From positions 558,001 to 622,000 of the forward strand of contig NC_088942.1 of the NCBI RefSeq assembly GCF_033473495.1: a stretch of DNA of 64,000 nt, in the 5' to 3' direction. Below are positions 37,901-47,800 of the stretch, in pieces (within the stretch, counting starts at the first letter, position 1; every line of letters begins with the position of its first letter). Below the pieces are notes generated by a model that was given only the letters and a program-made list of their open reading frames with translations, had not been told where the DNA came from and did no database searches. The DNA is from Cercospora beticola (taxonomy: Eukaryota; Ascomycota; Dothideomycetes; Mycosphaerellales; Mycosphaerellaceae). The position numbers and the translations under genes were made by a program.

Positions 37901-39200
37901 TAGTTTAGCGCCGGTAACTCGCGCGTTATCTCCGGCGCCTTAGCTTTTTTCGCTCTCTACTCCTTCGCTATAGTTACTCTACGAATAGCCGGCTTATTAT
38001 TATCTTTCTTAGAGTTCGGGTAGTTAGGACTAATATAGCTAACCTCGTTATATACGAAGTACGTAGGTTGCTAGCTCTTGCTCTTACTTTTGCCTCTACG
38101 TTTACTTTTCGGCTTACTACTATAGGTATCGCATTAGCTACTAGTCGAACCGGAGGCCTCTTTATAAGAAGTATTACTATCGGTACGCTTACGCTTAGCC
38201 TACTTATTCTCGGTATTACTATAATACGGCTTACGAGATATAGCCTTCTTAGCTTACTCGAGACGCCTTACTAGGGCGATAAGATCGGTACGCTTATTAG
38301 AGATAGTATAGTTCTTAATAATATCCTTACGTAGTAATAGCTTTAGTTTTACGAGGAACTAGCGTACTAGCTACGCCTTAGTATAGTTACCTAACTAAGA
38401 CTCTAGATTACTAAGGTCTATTATAAACTATCGTACGCTCTAGCTCTTACTCTAGCGTATGTTCTCGTATTCTATAGTTACGAGAAGTATATAGTTTGCT
38501 TAATCTCCGACGATATCGTATAGGAATTAATAGAACTAAGACTAGGTATATTTCGTAGGTAGAACGCCTAGGTATTTATTATACTATACCTCTTACGCTT
38601 CGCCTACGAGGTATATAATACCCGTAATTACCTTCTAGTAATCCATCGGAAACCTCTTTAGTATAGCTATAAAGTTTACCTCGAGAGTATAGATAAATTC
38701 GTATACCTCCTTTATAGTCTTACTCTTAAAGAGCTTAGGCGTACGTAGCTTAATAGACTCGTATAAGCTATACTCGTCGCTTTCGGAACGTACGCTACTC
38801 GTATAACTTACGGACGCGCTGCCTTACTAAGGTATTAGCTATCCGAGGCCTAGCGCTATCGCGCTTAGCTATACTAGTAATTTAATTATCTATACCTCTC
38901 TTAGTAAGCGTTCGTTCTTAGCCTTAAGAGTACGGATCTCTAGCTATTCGTATAACGTATTATTTTTAGCTTAGAGGCGTCTACGTATTATATACGCGTT
39001 ACTAGCGTCGTCGGCCTTATCTATATCCTCGTCCTATTCCTCTTTAGCTTATACTATTCCGGATTCTAATATCTCTTCGATATAGCCTAATAGCTATCTA
39101 TCGTTTAGTACGTCGTCGTCGCAATTAGTCCGCTAGGCAGATACGTTTCGTATAAGTATAATAGGCCTTAATAGATCGCTACTCTCGATAAGGTAGAAGA
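37901..39200 (-). pseudogene. Gypsy gag relic
   Basis: The nucleocapsid and capsid region, between protease and the 5' LTR. A CCHC zinc knuckle sits at 38020-38061 (minus strand) as YFVYNEVSYISPNY. Spacing x2, x4, x4 is exactly that of C-x2-C-x4-H-x4-C, and all four metal ligands are now Tyr. The upstream capsid part is too degraded to divide. Basic and charged residues are frequent around the knuckle. The only open frame longer than 60 codons in the window (38068-38274, + strand) is antisense to this region and is not a gene. Confidence 0.75.
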
Positions 39201-39208
39201 ATTATAAT

Positions 39209-39403
39209 TATAAGAGTAGAATATAGTAATATATTAAGCGCCTCTAGACTCTCTATCTAGAGATATTAAGAATAATTCTTACCTCCTTCGTTTATATACG
39301 TTCTACGTACTTTTATTCTACGCTAAGTATAAGTAGTACTAGCTATTATACCTTAACGCCTAATAAGCTATACCTCTCGAGCTATATACCTCTAGCTTTT
39401 ATA
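39209..39403 (-). repeat. Gypsy 5' LTR
   Basis: 195 bp, partner of 32611-32805. The sequence just inside it on the minus strand (ATTATAATTCTTCTACC) has no TGG start expected of a tRNA 3'-end primer site, so the priming mode is unresolved. Confidence 0.88.
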
Positions 39404-39408
39404 TAGGC
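39404..39408. repeat. Gypsy target-site duplication TAGGC (right)
   Basis: Second copy of the 5-bp duplication. After it the Copia-A coding sequence resumes. Confidence 0.9.
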
Positions 39409-41627
39409 CTAGAGCTAAAAGCTTATAATATAGTAATAAGATAAGTACTTTAGAAGAAATAGAGAGAATATAGATAGAAGGAGGAGCCTAGTACTAAGTA
39501 TTATAAGGTATTCCTAAGCTAAGTCTAAGACTAAGAATAGGAGTAGATTTAGGAAGCCCTATTAGAGGTTTAGGAGTCTATATTTATAGTAATTGCTCCT
39601 TAAGTCTCTATATAGAGACAAGAGGTGCCTATTCTAAAGTCCTATAAAGAGGTAATTTAGGATTCTAAATAGAAATATATATAGAAGAATATAGTCTAAA
39701 AGGAACTAACTATATTAAGAAGTAATAATACCTAAGTAAAGGTTATTCTACCTAAAGAAGCAAACCTTATTATATCTAAGTAGGTATTTAATATAAAGAG
39801 ATTAATTAGTAGAGCTATTAAGAAGTTTAAGGTAAGACTAGTTATAAGAGGTTTCTTTTAGAAGTTTAAAGTTAATTTCTAAGAGACCTTTATACTAATA
39901 GTTAGGTATAATACCTTAAGAGTATTTATAGCTATAGTTTATAAGAAGGATCTAGAACTCTACTAAGTAGATATAAATAATATATTTACTAAGAGCAAAT
40001 TTTAAGAAGAAATCTTTATAATTCTACTACTAGGAGTTAAGGTTCTACCTAATATAGTCCTATAAATCCTAAGAAGCTTATATAGACTAAAGTAAGTAGT
40101 AAGAGACTAGAACAAACTCTATATCTTAAAGTTAAAATAGATTAGGTTTATATAATTAGAAGTAGACCTATACCTTCTTATCTACTAGGAAAGGAATATT
40201 CTAATTCTAACCTATATAGATAATATTCTAATTATAGTACTAAAGCTAGGAGATATACTTTAGTTTAAGGAATAGCTAGGCAAGGTATTTAAGATTAAAG
40301 ATCTTAGAGAACTAGAGAAAATCCTTAGAATAAGATTAATAAGAGATAGATAAGCTAGAACTCTAAAGCTTAATTAAGAATACTTTATCTAGGAGAACCT
40401 TATAAAGCTAGGAATAACTAAGAAGATAGCTAACCTAACTCTCTTACTAATAGATAGTTATAATAGCCTAAAACTAATAGGCTTATATAATAAGAGAGGG
40501 AATAAGATAGAGTACTAAAGCTAAACTAGTATCTAGATATAGCCTATAGTTATAATAAGACTAGATATTACTTTCTCTCTTAGAAGGTTAAGCTTATATA
40601 TCTTAGACCTAACTAAGAAGTATATATAAGCTCTAAAGAAACTAGTAAGATACCTAAAGTTATCCTAAGACTTAGAACTAATATTTAGAAGAAATAGAGG
40701 AAGCCTAATAGGATATTTAGACTCTAACTATATAATAGATAAAGTAGATAGAGTCTTAATCCTTAGGAGTATCTTCTTCCTTTATAGAGCCCTAGTTTCT
40801 TAGATAAGTAGGAAGTAAAAGTCTATTATAATATTAATAATAGAAGCTAAGTATATAGCTATAAATATATATATAAAGCAATCTTAGTTCCTAGTAGTAC
40901 TCTTAAAGAAGATAGACTATATAGAGTTAGTAGGAGAGTACCTATTCTAACTAACTATAAAAGCATATTCTAATATAGTAAGAGAACTAAAGCTAGTATA
41001 AATTATAGGAGATAATTAGGTAGCTTTAACTCTTATTAAGGATATATATATATATAAGAGATCTAAATATATTAATATTATATATAACTATATTAGATAT
41101 CTCTAGTAGTAGAGGAAGGTTATAGTAGAATATATTCTAATAAAAGAAATAGTTGCTAATAGCCTAACTAAACTAAAGAATAGGCTATAGTTTTAGGAGT
41201 TTATAAGACAACTCTAGCTTATATAGGGAAAGGCAAAAGATTTATACTCTAACTATAGATTAAACTCTAGACCTTAGGATAATTAACAAAAGATATATAC
41301 TATAATATTAGAGATATTACGGTAAGTATAAAACTAAGCCTAGGAGTTATACTATAGGAGAAGTAGCTTGCTATATATAATAAGTAATTAGGATCTAGGA
41401 ATTTATATATAGTCTAAAAAGGGAAAAGCCTAGAGGAGAAACAAAAGGTATATACTCTAGTATTAACGTTACTACGGTACCTACGATACTAGGCTAAGGA
41501 GTTAAACTAAGATAGATTAGGTATATAGCTCTAACTATATAACTATAGCACCTAATAACTTATTATAATTTAGAGATAGATTTAAATATAGGAATATAGG
41601 CAGAAGACTATCTAGCCTAAGTAGGAG
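39409..41627 (+). pseudogene. Copia-A reverse transcriptase and RNase H relic
   Basis: Continuation of the Copia-A polyprotein after the gypsy insertion. RT begins in the 39700s (the block around 39800 resembles K-x-RLVIRGF). The catalytic box at 40213-40224 reads YIDN in the context LTYIDNILIMV, from YVDDILI, so one catalytic Asp is Asn. Integration of the RT into the copia order is confirmed by RNase H downstream: DKVDRV, FFLYRALVSQISRKQKSI and EAKYMA (about 40843-40860, from EAEYMA). The frame ends near 41280, followed by about 350 bp of 3' non-coding DNA and a short purine run (AAGTAGGAG) directly before the 3' LTR. Confidence 0.85.
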
Positions 41628-41857
41628 TATTAGAAAGTATAGTCTAGTTAGATATTCTAAGAGATACTTTAGAGATTAGAATTAGGTAATATAGGTTATA
41701 TAATACTAGGTTATATAACCTAGCTAATACCTATCTTAGAAGTAAGATATAACCTATAACTAACTAATATAATTAACTCGGTTAGTTCCTACTTATTATC
41801 TCTACTTCTACTATATTATATCTATCCGACGAGTGCCTACGAGAATATAATTTAATA
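41628..41857 (+). repeat. Copia-A 3' LTR
   Basis: 230 bp, partner of 28929-29158, and keeps the 18-bp palindrome. Confidence 0.88.
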
Positions 41858-41862
41858 TTTAG
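41858..41862. repeat. Copia-A target-site duplication TTTAG (right)
   Basis: Second copy of the duplication. LINE-1 endonuclease sequence resumes directly after it. Confidence 0.85.
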
Positions 41863-43834
41863 GTTATATTTCTCTTCTATTTTAGATAGTAGAAGTTAAA
41901 GTCTCCTACTACTATATAGCTTACTTTTATATCCTCTAGAGTTTATAATAGTACTTTTTAGAGTATAGAGATAGTCCCTTCTTATCTATAGCTTATTAGC
42001 TCTAAGAGGTTATAGTAGTTATAGATAGAGATAGTTCCTATAGGTATCTAGACTTAGATAGTTACTAAGTTACCTATATTATAGAAGAGTAGTTTCTAGC
42101 TATTAGTTCTAATTTTGTCTAATATAAGTATTACTACTCTTAGGTTCTACTAGAGTAGGAGGACTATAAAGTATCCTTTCTTAGCTTTAGTTCTACTATT
42201 TATAGTATTAAGCTATAGTTCTTATAGTACTATTACTATAGCCTCTTCTATAGCTTAGCTATCTAGTAGTAGAGTTTAGGTAGTATTTAACCTATTAATA
42301 TTATATTAGTAGATTATTAGAGTTTAGCTACTTATAGGATTTATAGGATTCTTAGGAGAGGAGCTTAATTAAGTTAATATCTATATCTTCCTAGAGAGTA
42401 CTTATTACTCTTTAAGTATCCTTATTCTTCTATATAAGAGGGAAGTAGAGCTTACTTACTTGCCTCCTACTAGCTATTACTATTACTATAGTACCTAGGA
42501 GCCTATCTTTATATCTAATATCTCTCTATAGAGGCTTAGCTAGTAGAGCTTTCCTCTTAAGAATTATAGGTTCTATAGTACTATCTCCTTATATTAGGCC
42601 TAAGGCTACCTTCTATTACTTTTTAAACTACTCTAAGAATGCTCTTACTTTAGCTTTTATAGTAGCTTTATAGCTATATTAGAGGGAGTATACCTTATAG
42701 TCTCTCTTATAGTTATAGTATTTAATTTTCTTCTTCTTATAGCTATCTATTCTATACTTCTCTATATAGTTTCTATATATTTCTACTATAGCTTTATAGT
42801 AGGTAGTAATATACCTAAAGCTATTATACTTAAGGTATTATATAATCCTCTACTATAAGTAGTATAGTTCTACTATATACTATATTAACCTAATAGTAAT
42901 ACCTCTTCTATATATTTCCCTTATAGTCTATCTATTCTATACTACTATTACTACTAATAAGAAGTTAGTCTCTCCTTTTACTTTCTAGTTCTTAAGCTAA
43001 AAGGCCTTCCTAATTTTAAGCTTATCTAGGAACTAGATAAGGTTATCTTAGTCGAGCTAGACCTAGCTATTTATATCCTCTAGCTTCTAGGATATCCTAA
43101 TACTATATATAATTACCTAGGTACTTAGTATCTCTACCTAGGCCTCTAGGTATATAGCTTTAGGCTAAGATTAGTCCTTCTCTAGCCTACTTTTCTCTTC
43201 TTCTCTATAGAGAATAACTTTAAAGTCTCTACTTAGGAGCTTTTATATAGCTTTAAACTATTATACTTCTAGTTTCCTTCTAAGCTCTTTATAGCTTATC
43301 TTCTTTACTATCTCTCTTTCTTTTTAGTTTTCTATCCTTACTAAGATAGTTATAGATACCTAAAGCTAGAGCCTTAGTATTATATATCTAATTTAGGCTA
43401 TCTAGATCTATATTTTAGAAATAGTAGTATTAGGTATTAGGCGGCTCTAGAGAGTATTCTAGATAGCTTAAAGAGTCTAGGACTCTTCCTAGTAGAAAGC
43501 GAGATAGAGGAGAGCCTATTAGGCCTATTAGAGAAGAAGGAGAGTTAGAAAAAAAGAAAGGATTATCTAGATATCGAGGTAACTCTAGATCTATTCTATA
43601 AGTATTTTTAGGTTCTTTTAGATTATTAGTTTTAGAGTATTAGTATTAGTAGTTATTTTCTAGTCTTACTAGCTAGAGAGAGGTAGTTACGAGTAGGTTT
43701 AAGCTACCTAGAAGTTAGAGTTATAAATTCCTTCTTCTAGGCTCCCTTCTCTACTCGTAGTATTATAGTATTAGTCGAGAGGAGTTATTACGTATTAGGA
43801 GGCCTTAAGGCCTCCCGCCGTCGTCGTCGTTGCC
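41863..43834 (-). pseudogene. LINE-1 endonuclease and ORF1 relic (5' part)
   Basis: On the minus strand the APE-type endonuclease motif GDFNFYY (from GDFN-x-HH) is read at 41883-41906, only about 25 bp from the copia insertion. Upstream (higher coordinates) a segment at about 42640-42710 reads YYNYKRDYKVYSL, which may be a degraded zinc-finger-like cluster of ORF1 or the start of ORF2. The last 250 bp toward 43834 look like 5' untranslated sequence, ending in a GC-rich block with a palindrome and a CGT run. Separation of ORF1 from ORF2 cannot be made. Confidence 0.6.
43798..43831. repeat. GC-rich palindrome and CGT run at LINE-1 5' end
   Basis: GGAGGCCTTAAGGCCTCC (43798-43815) is a perfect 18-bp palindrome followed by a short (CGT)n run. 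It stands out in an AT-rich window and coincides with the inferred 5' terminus of LINE-1, where internal promoters of LINEs lie. Confidence 0.5.
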
Positions 43835-43841
43835 TACTAGA
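43835..43841. repeat. Candidate target-site duplication of LINE-1 (right)
   Basis: TACTAGA, matching 26076-26082. Tentative, as explained for the left copy. Confidence 0.3.
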
Positions 43842-44592
43842 GTACGTTTATATTTTTATAAAGTAAGTATATTAATAATATTATTAATTAGTACTAGAGT
43901 TTACTAATTATATAGTATACTTAACTCTAGCTATATATAAGGCTATTCGGGTATAGGCTAGTAGATATTTATACTACTTTAAAAGAAGCTCTATATTAGA
44001 AGAATTACTCTATAAGTAAAAGAAATAGTACGTTTCTAGCTCTAAAAACGTTTTAATAGTATATACGTCTCCTATTCGGGTTCTTAGAAGATATATAGTA
44101 GCTATCGAGAACCTTACTAATAGTTCTATAATAGCTAATCTATATCCGTCCGCTATTAGTTAGATATCTCTAGATATATATCTATTACCTAATACTTTAA
44201 ATAGTATAGAGAGTACTACCTCTATATATTATTCCGAGTAACTTCTATAAAGTCCTAGTAAGTACTTCGTAATAAGAGCTCTCTACTTTAATTAGCTAAA
44301 GGCTTATATAAACTTACTCGAAGTAGTTATACCTACTAATAAAGCGTTTAAGTCGAGCGTTAGGATTAGACTAGGAAGCGATAGAGCTCTTCTTTAACGC
44401 CGATATATTTAGGTCTCTAATATTATAAGTAGCGAAGTCGCTATAGTATAACTTTATTCTATTTATATCGGACTAGCTTCTCTATAAACTATATTACTAT
44501 TTTTAATATTATACGAAGATATACTCTATTATATTAATATTTATTTTAAGCGTTACTATTAAAAGATAAGATTTAACGACTATAAGACTCTA

Positions 44593-44597
44593 ATTAC
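44593..44597. repeat. Copia-B target-site duplication ATTAC (left)
   Basis: ATTAC precedes the left LTR and recurs at 50728-50732 after the right LTR. Confidence 0.88.
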
Positions 44598-44827
44598 TAT
44601 CGAATTATATTCTCGTAGGCACTCGTCGGATAGGTATAATATAGTAGAAGTAGAGGCGATAAGTAGGAACTAACCGAGTTAATTATATTAGTTAGTTATA
44701 GGTTGTATCTTACTCCTAAGATAGGTATTAGCTAGGTTATATAACCTAGTATTATATAACCTATATTACCTAATTCTAATCTCTAAAGTATCTCTTAGAA
44801 TATCTAACTAGACTATACTTTCTAATA
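44598..44827 (-). repeat. Copia-B 3' LTR
   Basis: 230 bp. On the minus strand a short purine run (AAGTAGGAG) lies just before it, as in Copia-A. Confidence 0.9.
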
Positions 44828-47800
44828 CTCCTACTTAGGCTAGATAGTCTTCTGCCTATATTCCTATATTTAAATCTATCTCTAAATTATAATAAGTTAT
44901 TAGGTGCTATAGTTATATAGTTAGAGCTATATACCTAATCTATCTTAGTTTAACTCCTTAGCCTAGTATCGTAGGTACCGTAGTAACGTTAATACTAGAG
45001 TATATACCTTTTGTTTCTCCTCTAGGCTTTTCCCTTTTTAGACTATATATAAATTCCTAGATCCTAATTACTTATTATATATAGCAAGCTACTTCTCCTA
45101 TAGTATAACTCCTAGGCTTAGTTTTATACTTACCGTAATATCTCTAATATTATAGTATATATCTTTTGTTAATTATCCTAAGGTCTAGAGTTTAATCTAT
45201 AGTTAGAGTATAAATCTTTTGCCTTTCCCTATATAAGCTAGAGTTGTCTTATAAACTCCTAAAACTATAGCCTATTCTTTAGTTTAGTTAGGCTATTAGC
45301 AACTATTTCTTTTATTAGAATATATTCTACTATAACCTTCCTCTACTACTAGAGATATCTAATATAGTTATATATAATATTAATATATTTAGATCTCTTA
45401 TATATATATATATCCTTAATAAGAGTTAAAGCTACCTAATTATCTCCTATAATTTATACTAGCTTTAGTTCTCTTACTATATTAGAATATGCTTTTATAG
45501 TTAGTTAGAATAGGTACTCTCCTACTAACTCTATATAGTCTATCTTCTTTAAGAGTACTACTAGGAACTAAGATTGCTTTATATATATATTTATAGCTAT
45601 ATACTTAGCTTCTATTATTAATATTATAATAGACTTTTACTTCCTACTTATCTAAGAAACTAGGGCTCTATAAAGGAAGAAGATACTCCTAAGGATTAAG
45701 ACTCTATCTACTTTATCTATTATATAGTTAGAGTCTAAATATCCTATTAGGCTTCCTCTATTTCTTCTAAATATTAGTTCTAAGTCTTAGGATAACTTTA
45801 GGTATCTTACTAGTTTCTTTAGAGCTTATATATACTTCTTAGTTAGGTCTAAGATATATAAGCTTAACCTTCTAAGAGAGAAAGTAATATCTAGTCTTAT
45901 TATAACTATAGGCTATATCTAGATACTAGTTTAGCTTTAGTACTCTATCTTATTCCCTCTCTTATTATATAAGCCTATTAGTTTTAGGCTATTATAACTA
46001 TCTATTAGTAAGAGAGTTAGGTTAGCTATCTTCTTAGTTATTCCTAGCTTTATAAGGTTCTCCTAGATAAAGTATTCTTAATTAAGCTTTAGAGTTCTAG
46101 CTTATCTATCTCTTATTAATCTTATTCTAAGGATTTTCTCTAGTTCTCTAAGATCTTTAATCTTAAATACCTTGCCTAGCTATTCCTTAAACTAAAGTAT
46201 ATCTCCTAGCTTTAGTACTATAATTAGAATATTATCTATATAGGTTAGAATTAGAATATTCCTTTCCTAGTAGATAAGAAGGTATAGGTCTACTTCTAAT
46301 TATATAAACCTAATCTATTTTAACTTTAAGATATAGAGTTTGTTCTAGTCTCTTACTACTTACTTTAGTCTATATAAGCTTCTTAGGATTTATAGGACTA
46401 TATTAGGTAGAACCTTAACTCCTAGTAGTAGAATTATAAAGATTTCTTCTTAAAATTTGCTCTTAGTAAATATATTATTTATATCTACTTAGTAGAGTTC
46501 TAGATCCTTCTTCTAAACTATAGCTATAAATACTCTTAAGGTATTATACCTAACTATTAGTATAAAGGTCTCCTAGAAATTAACTCTAAACTTCTAAGAG
46601 AAACCTCTTATAACTAGTCTTGCCTTAAACTTCTTAATAGCTCTACTAATTAATCTCTTTATATTAAATATCTACTTAGATATAATAAGGTTTGCTCCTT
46701 TAGGTAGAATAACTTTTATCTAGGTATTATTACTTCTTAATATAGTTAGTTCCTTTTAGACTATATTCTTCTATATATATCTCTATTTAGGATCCTAAAT
46801 TGCCTCTTTATAGGACTTTAGAATAGGTACTTCTTGTTTCTATATAGAGACTTAAGGAGCAATTACTATAAATATAGACTCCTAAACCTCTAATAGAGCT
46901 TCCTAAATCTACTCCTATTCTTAGCTTTAAACTTAGTATAGGAATGCCTTATAATGCTTAGTACTAGGCTCCTCCTTCTATTTATATTCTCTCTATCTCT
47001 TCTAAAGTACTTGTCTTATTACTATACTATAAGCTTTTAGGTCTAGGCCTAGTTCTTTATCTAAAATAGATCTCCTTCTCTTTTAGCTATAGGTTTAGTC
47101 TTAGTTCCTCTCCTAATCTCTATTTCCTTATAGGTCCTACTATATAATATTTAATTCTCTTGCTTTAGAATATAGTCTCCTACTAGTACTAGGACTAGCT
47201 TATCTATTAACTTTCTAGCTTAGCTTAGGTAGTTTAGTAGTTCTACTTTTCTTCTACTAGAGTTATAGTTCCCTAGAGTTTTCTTCTTCTAGATTCTCTA
47301 TTCTCTAGTACTCCTCCTTATCCTTTAGTAGAGATAGTAACTATATAAAGAGTATTTAGCTAGGACCTATAGGTTTAGTTACTATAGCTATAAGTATAGT
47401 AGCTATAGAAGGTATAACTACTATTAGCTTCTTTAGAGGTCTACTAACTAGGTTTCTAATAGGTATACTACTTACTTAATTAAGCTTAGGAATATTTAGC
47501 TCTATATCTCCTCCTTTCTTATACTTAAACTAAGTAGTAGTATTATAGGCTTTAATAGCTCTTATATTAAGCTCCTAGAAGAGCTATATTTTAGTAGTAT
47601 TAGGAATATACCTAATAAATATAGCTTCTTTACCTCTATTTATTAGTTTGTCTAATCTTATTTCTACTAGCTAGGACTTAGGATCTATATTAACTACTAC
47701 TTTATAACCCTAAACTCTAAAGTGTAATACTAAGAGTTAAATGCCTAAAAAGGCTTCCTTAGGTAATACTTTAAATCTATTAATTTCTAGGCTATTAGGA

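Larger units (their letters stand above)
32611..39403 (-). mobile_element. Ty3/gypsy chromovirus, complete but RIP-inactivated
   Basis: 6,793 bp, flanked by 195-bp LTRs and a 5-bp TSD, nested in Copia-A. Coding sense is on the minus strand: gag with a CCHC knuckle, protease, RT, RNase H, integrase, then a chromodomain, the order of chromoviruses such as MAGGY. Unlike the copia and LINE-1 sequences around it, it keeps abundant CpG. About 1.4 kb lies between the end of pol (about 34200) and the 3' LTR, longer than usual, and holds a protein-like frame in antisense. Confidence 0.9.
28929..41857 (+). mobile_element. Copia-A: Ty1/copia LTR retrotransposon with nested gypsy element
   Basis: Bounded by two 230-bp LTRs (28929-29158 and 41628-41857) and a perfect 5-bp TSD. 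Internal order is gag, protease, integrase, RT, RNase H, which defines the copia superfamily. After subtraction of the nested gypsy element and its TSD it measures 6,131 bp, almost exactly the length of Copia-B (6,130 bp). LTRs start TA and end TA, the RIP version of TG...CA. It is interrupted in the linker between integrase and RT at 32606-39408. It inserted into LINE-1 between the endonuclease GDFN motif and the RT. Confidence 0.9.
26083..43834 (-). mobile_element. LINE-1: Tad1/I-like non-LTR retrotransposon, split by Copia-A
   Basis: A minus-strand non-LTR retrotransposon whose two halves flank Copia-A. The half at higher coordinates carries ORF1-like sequence and the endonuclease; the half at lower coordinates carries the reverse transcriptase. 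Without Copia-A and one TSD copy it is about 4.8 kb. The order endonuclease then RT is that of APE-type LINEs such as Tad1. Boundaries rest on the drop in CpG content inside the element, a GC-rich 5' end near 43834, and the candidate TSD TACTAGA. Either end could be off by tens of bases. It is inactive: stops occur throughout, including in the GIPQGS and FADD motifs. Confidence 0.6.

Noticed and set aside
38068..38274. Open frame of 68 codons on the + strand starting at TTG
   Set aside because: It is antisense to the gypsy gag zinc-knuckle region, starts at a non-ATG codon and has a repetitive Leu/Thr/Ile composition. It is a shadow, not a gene.
39190..39208. Gypsy primer binding site
   Set aside because: No TGG-starting stretch lies next to the 5' LTR, and RIP could have destroyed it. 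I could not identify a primer.
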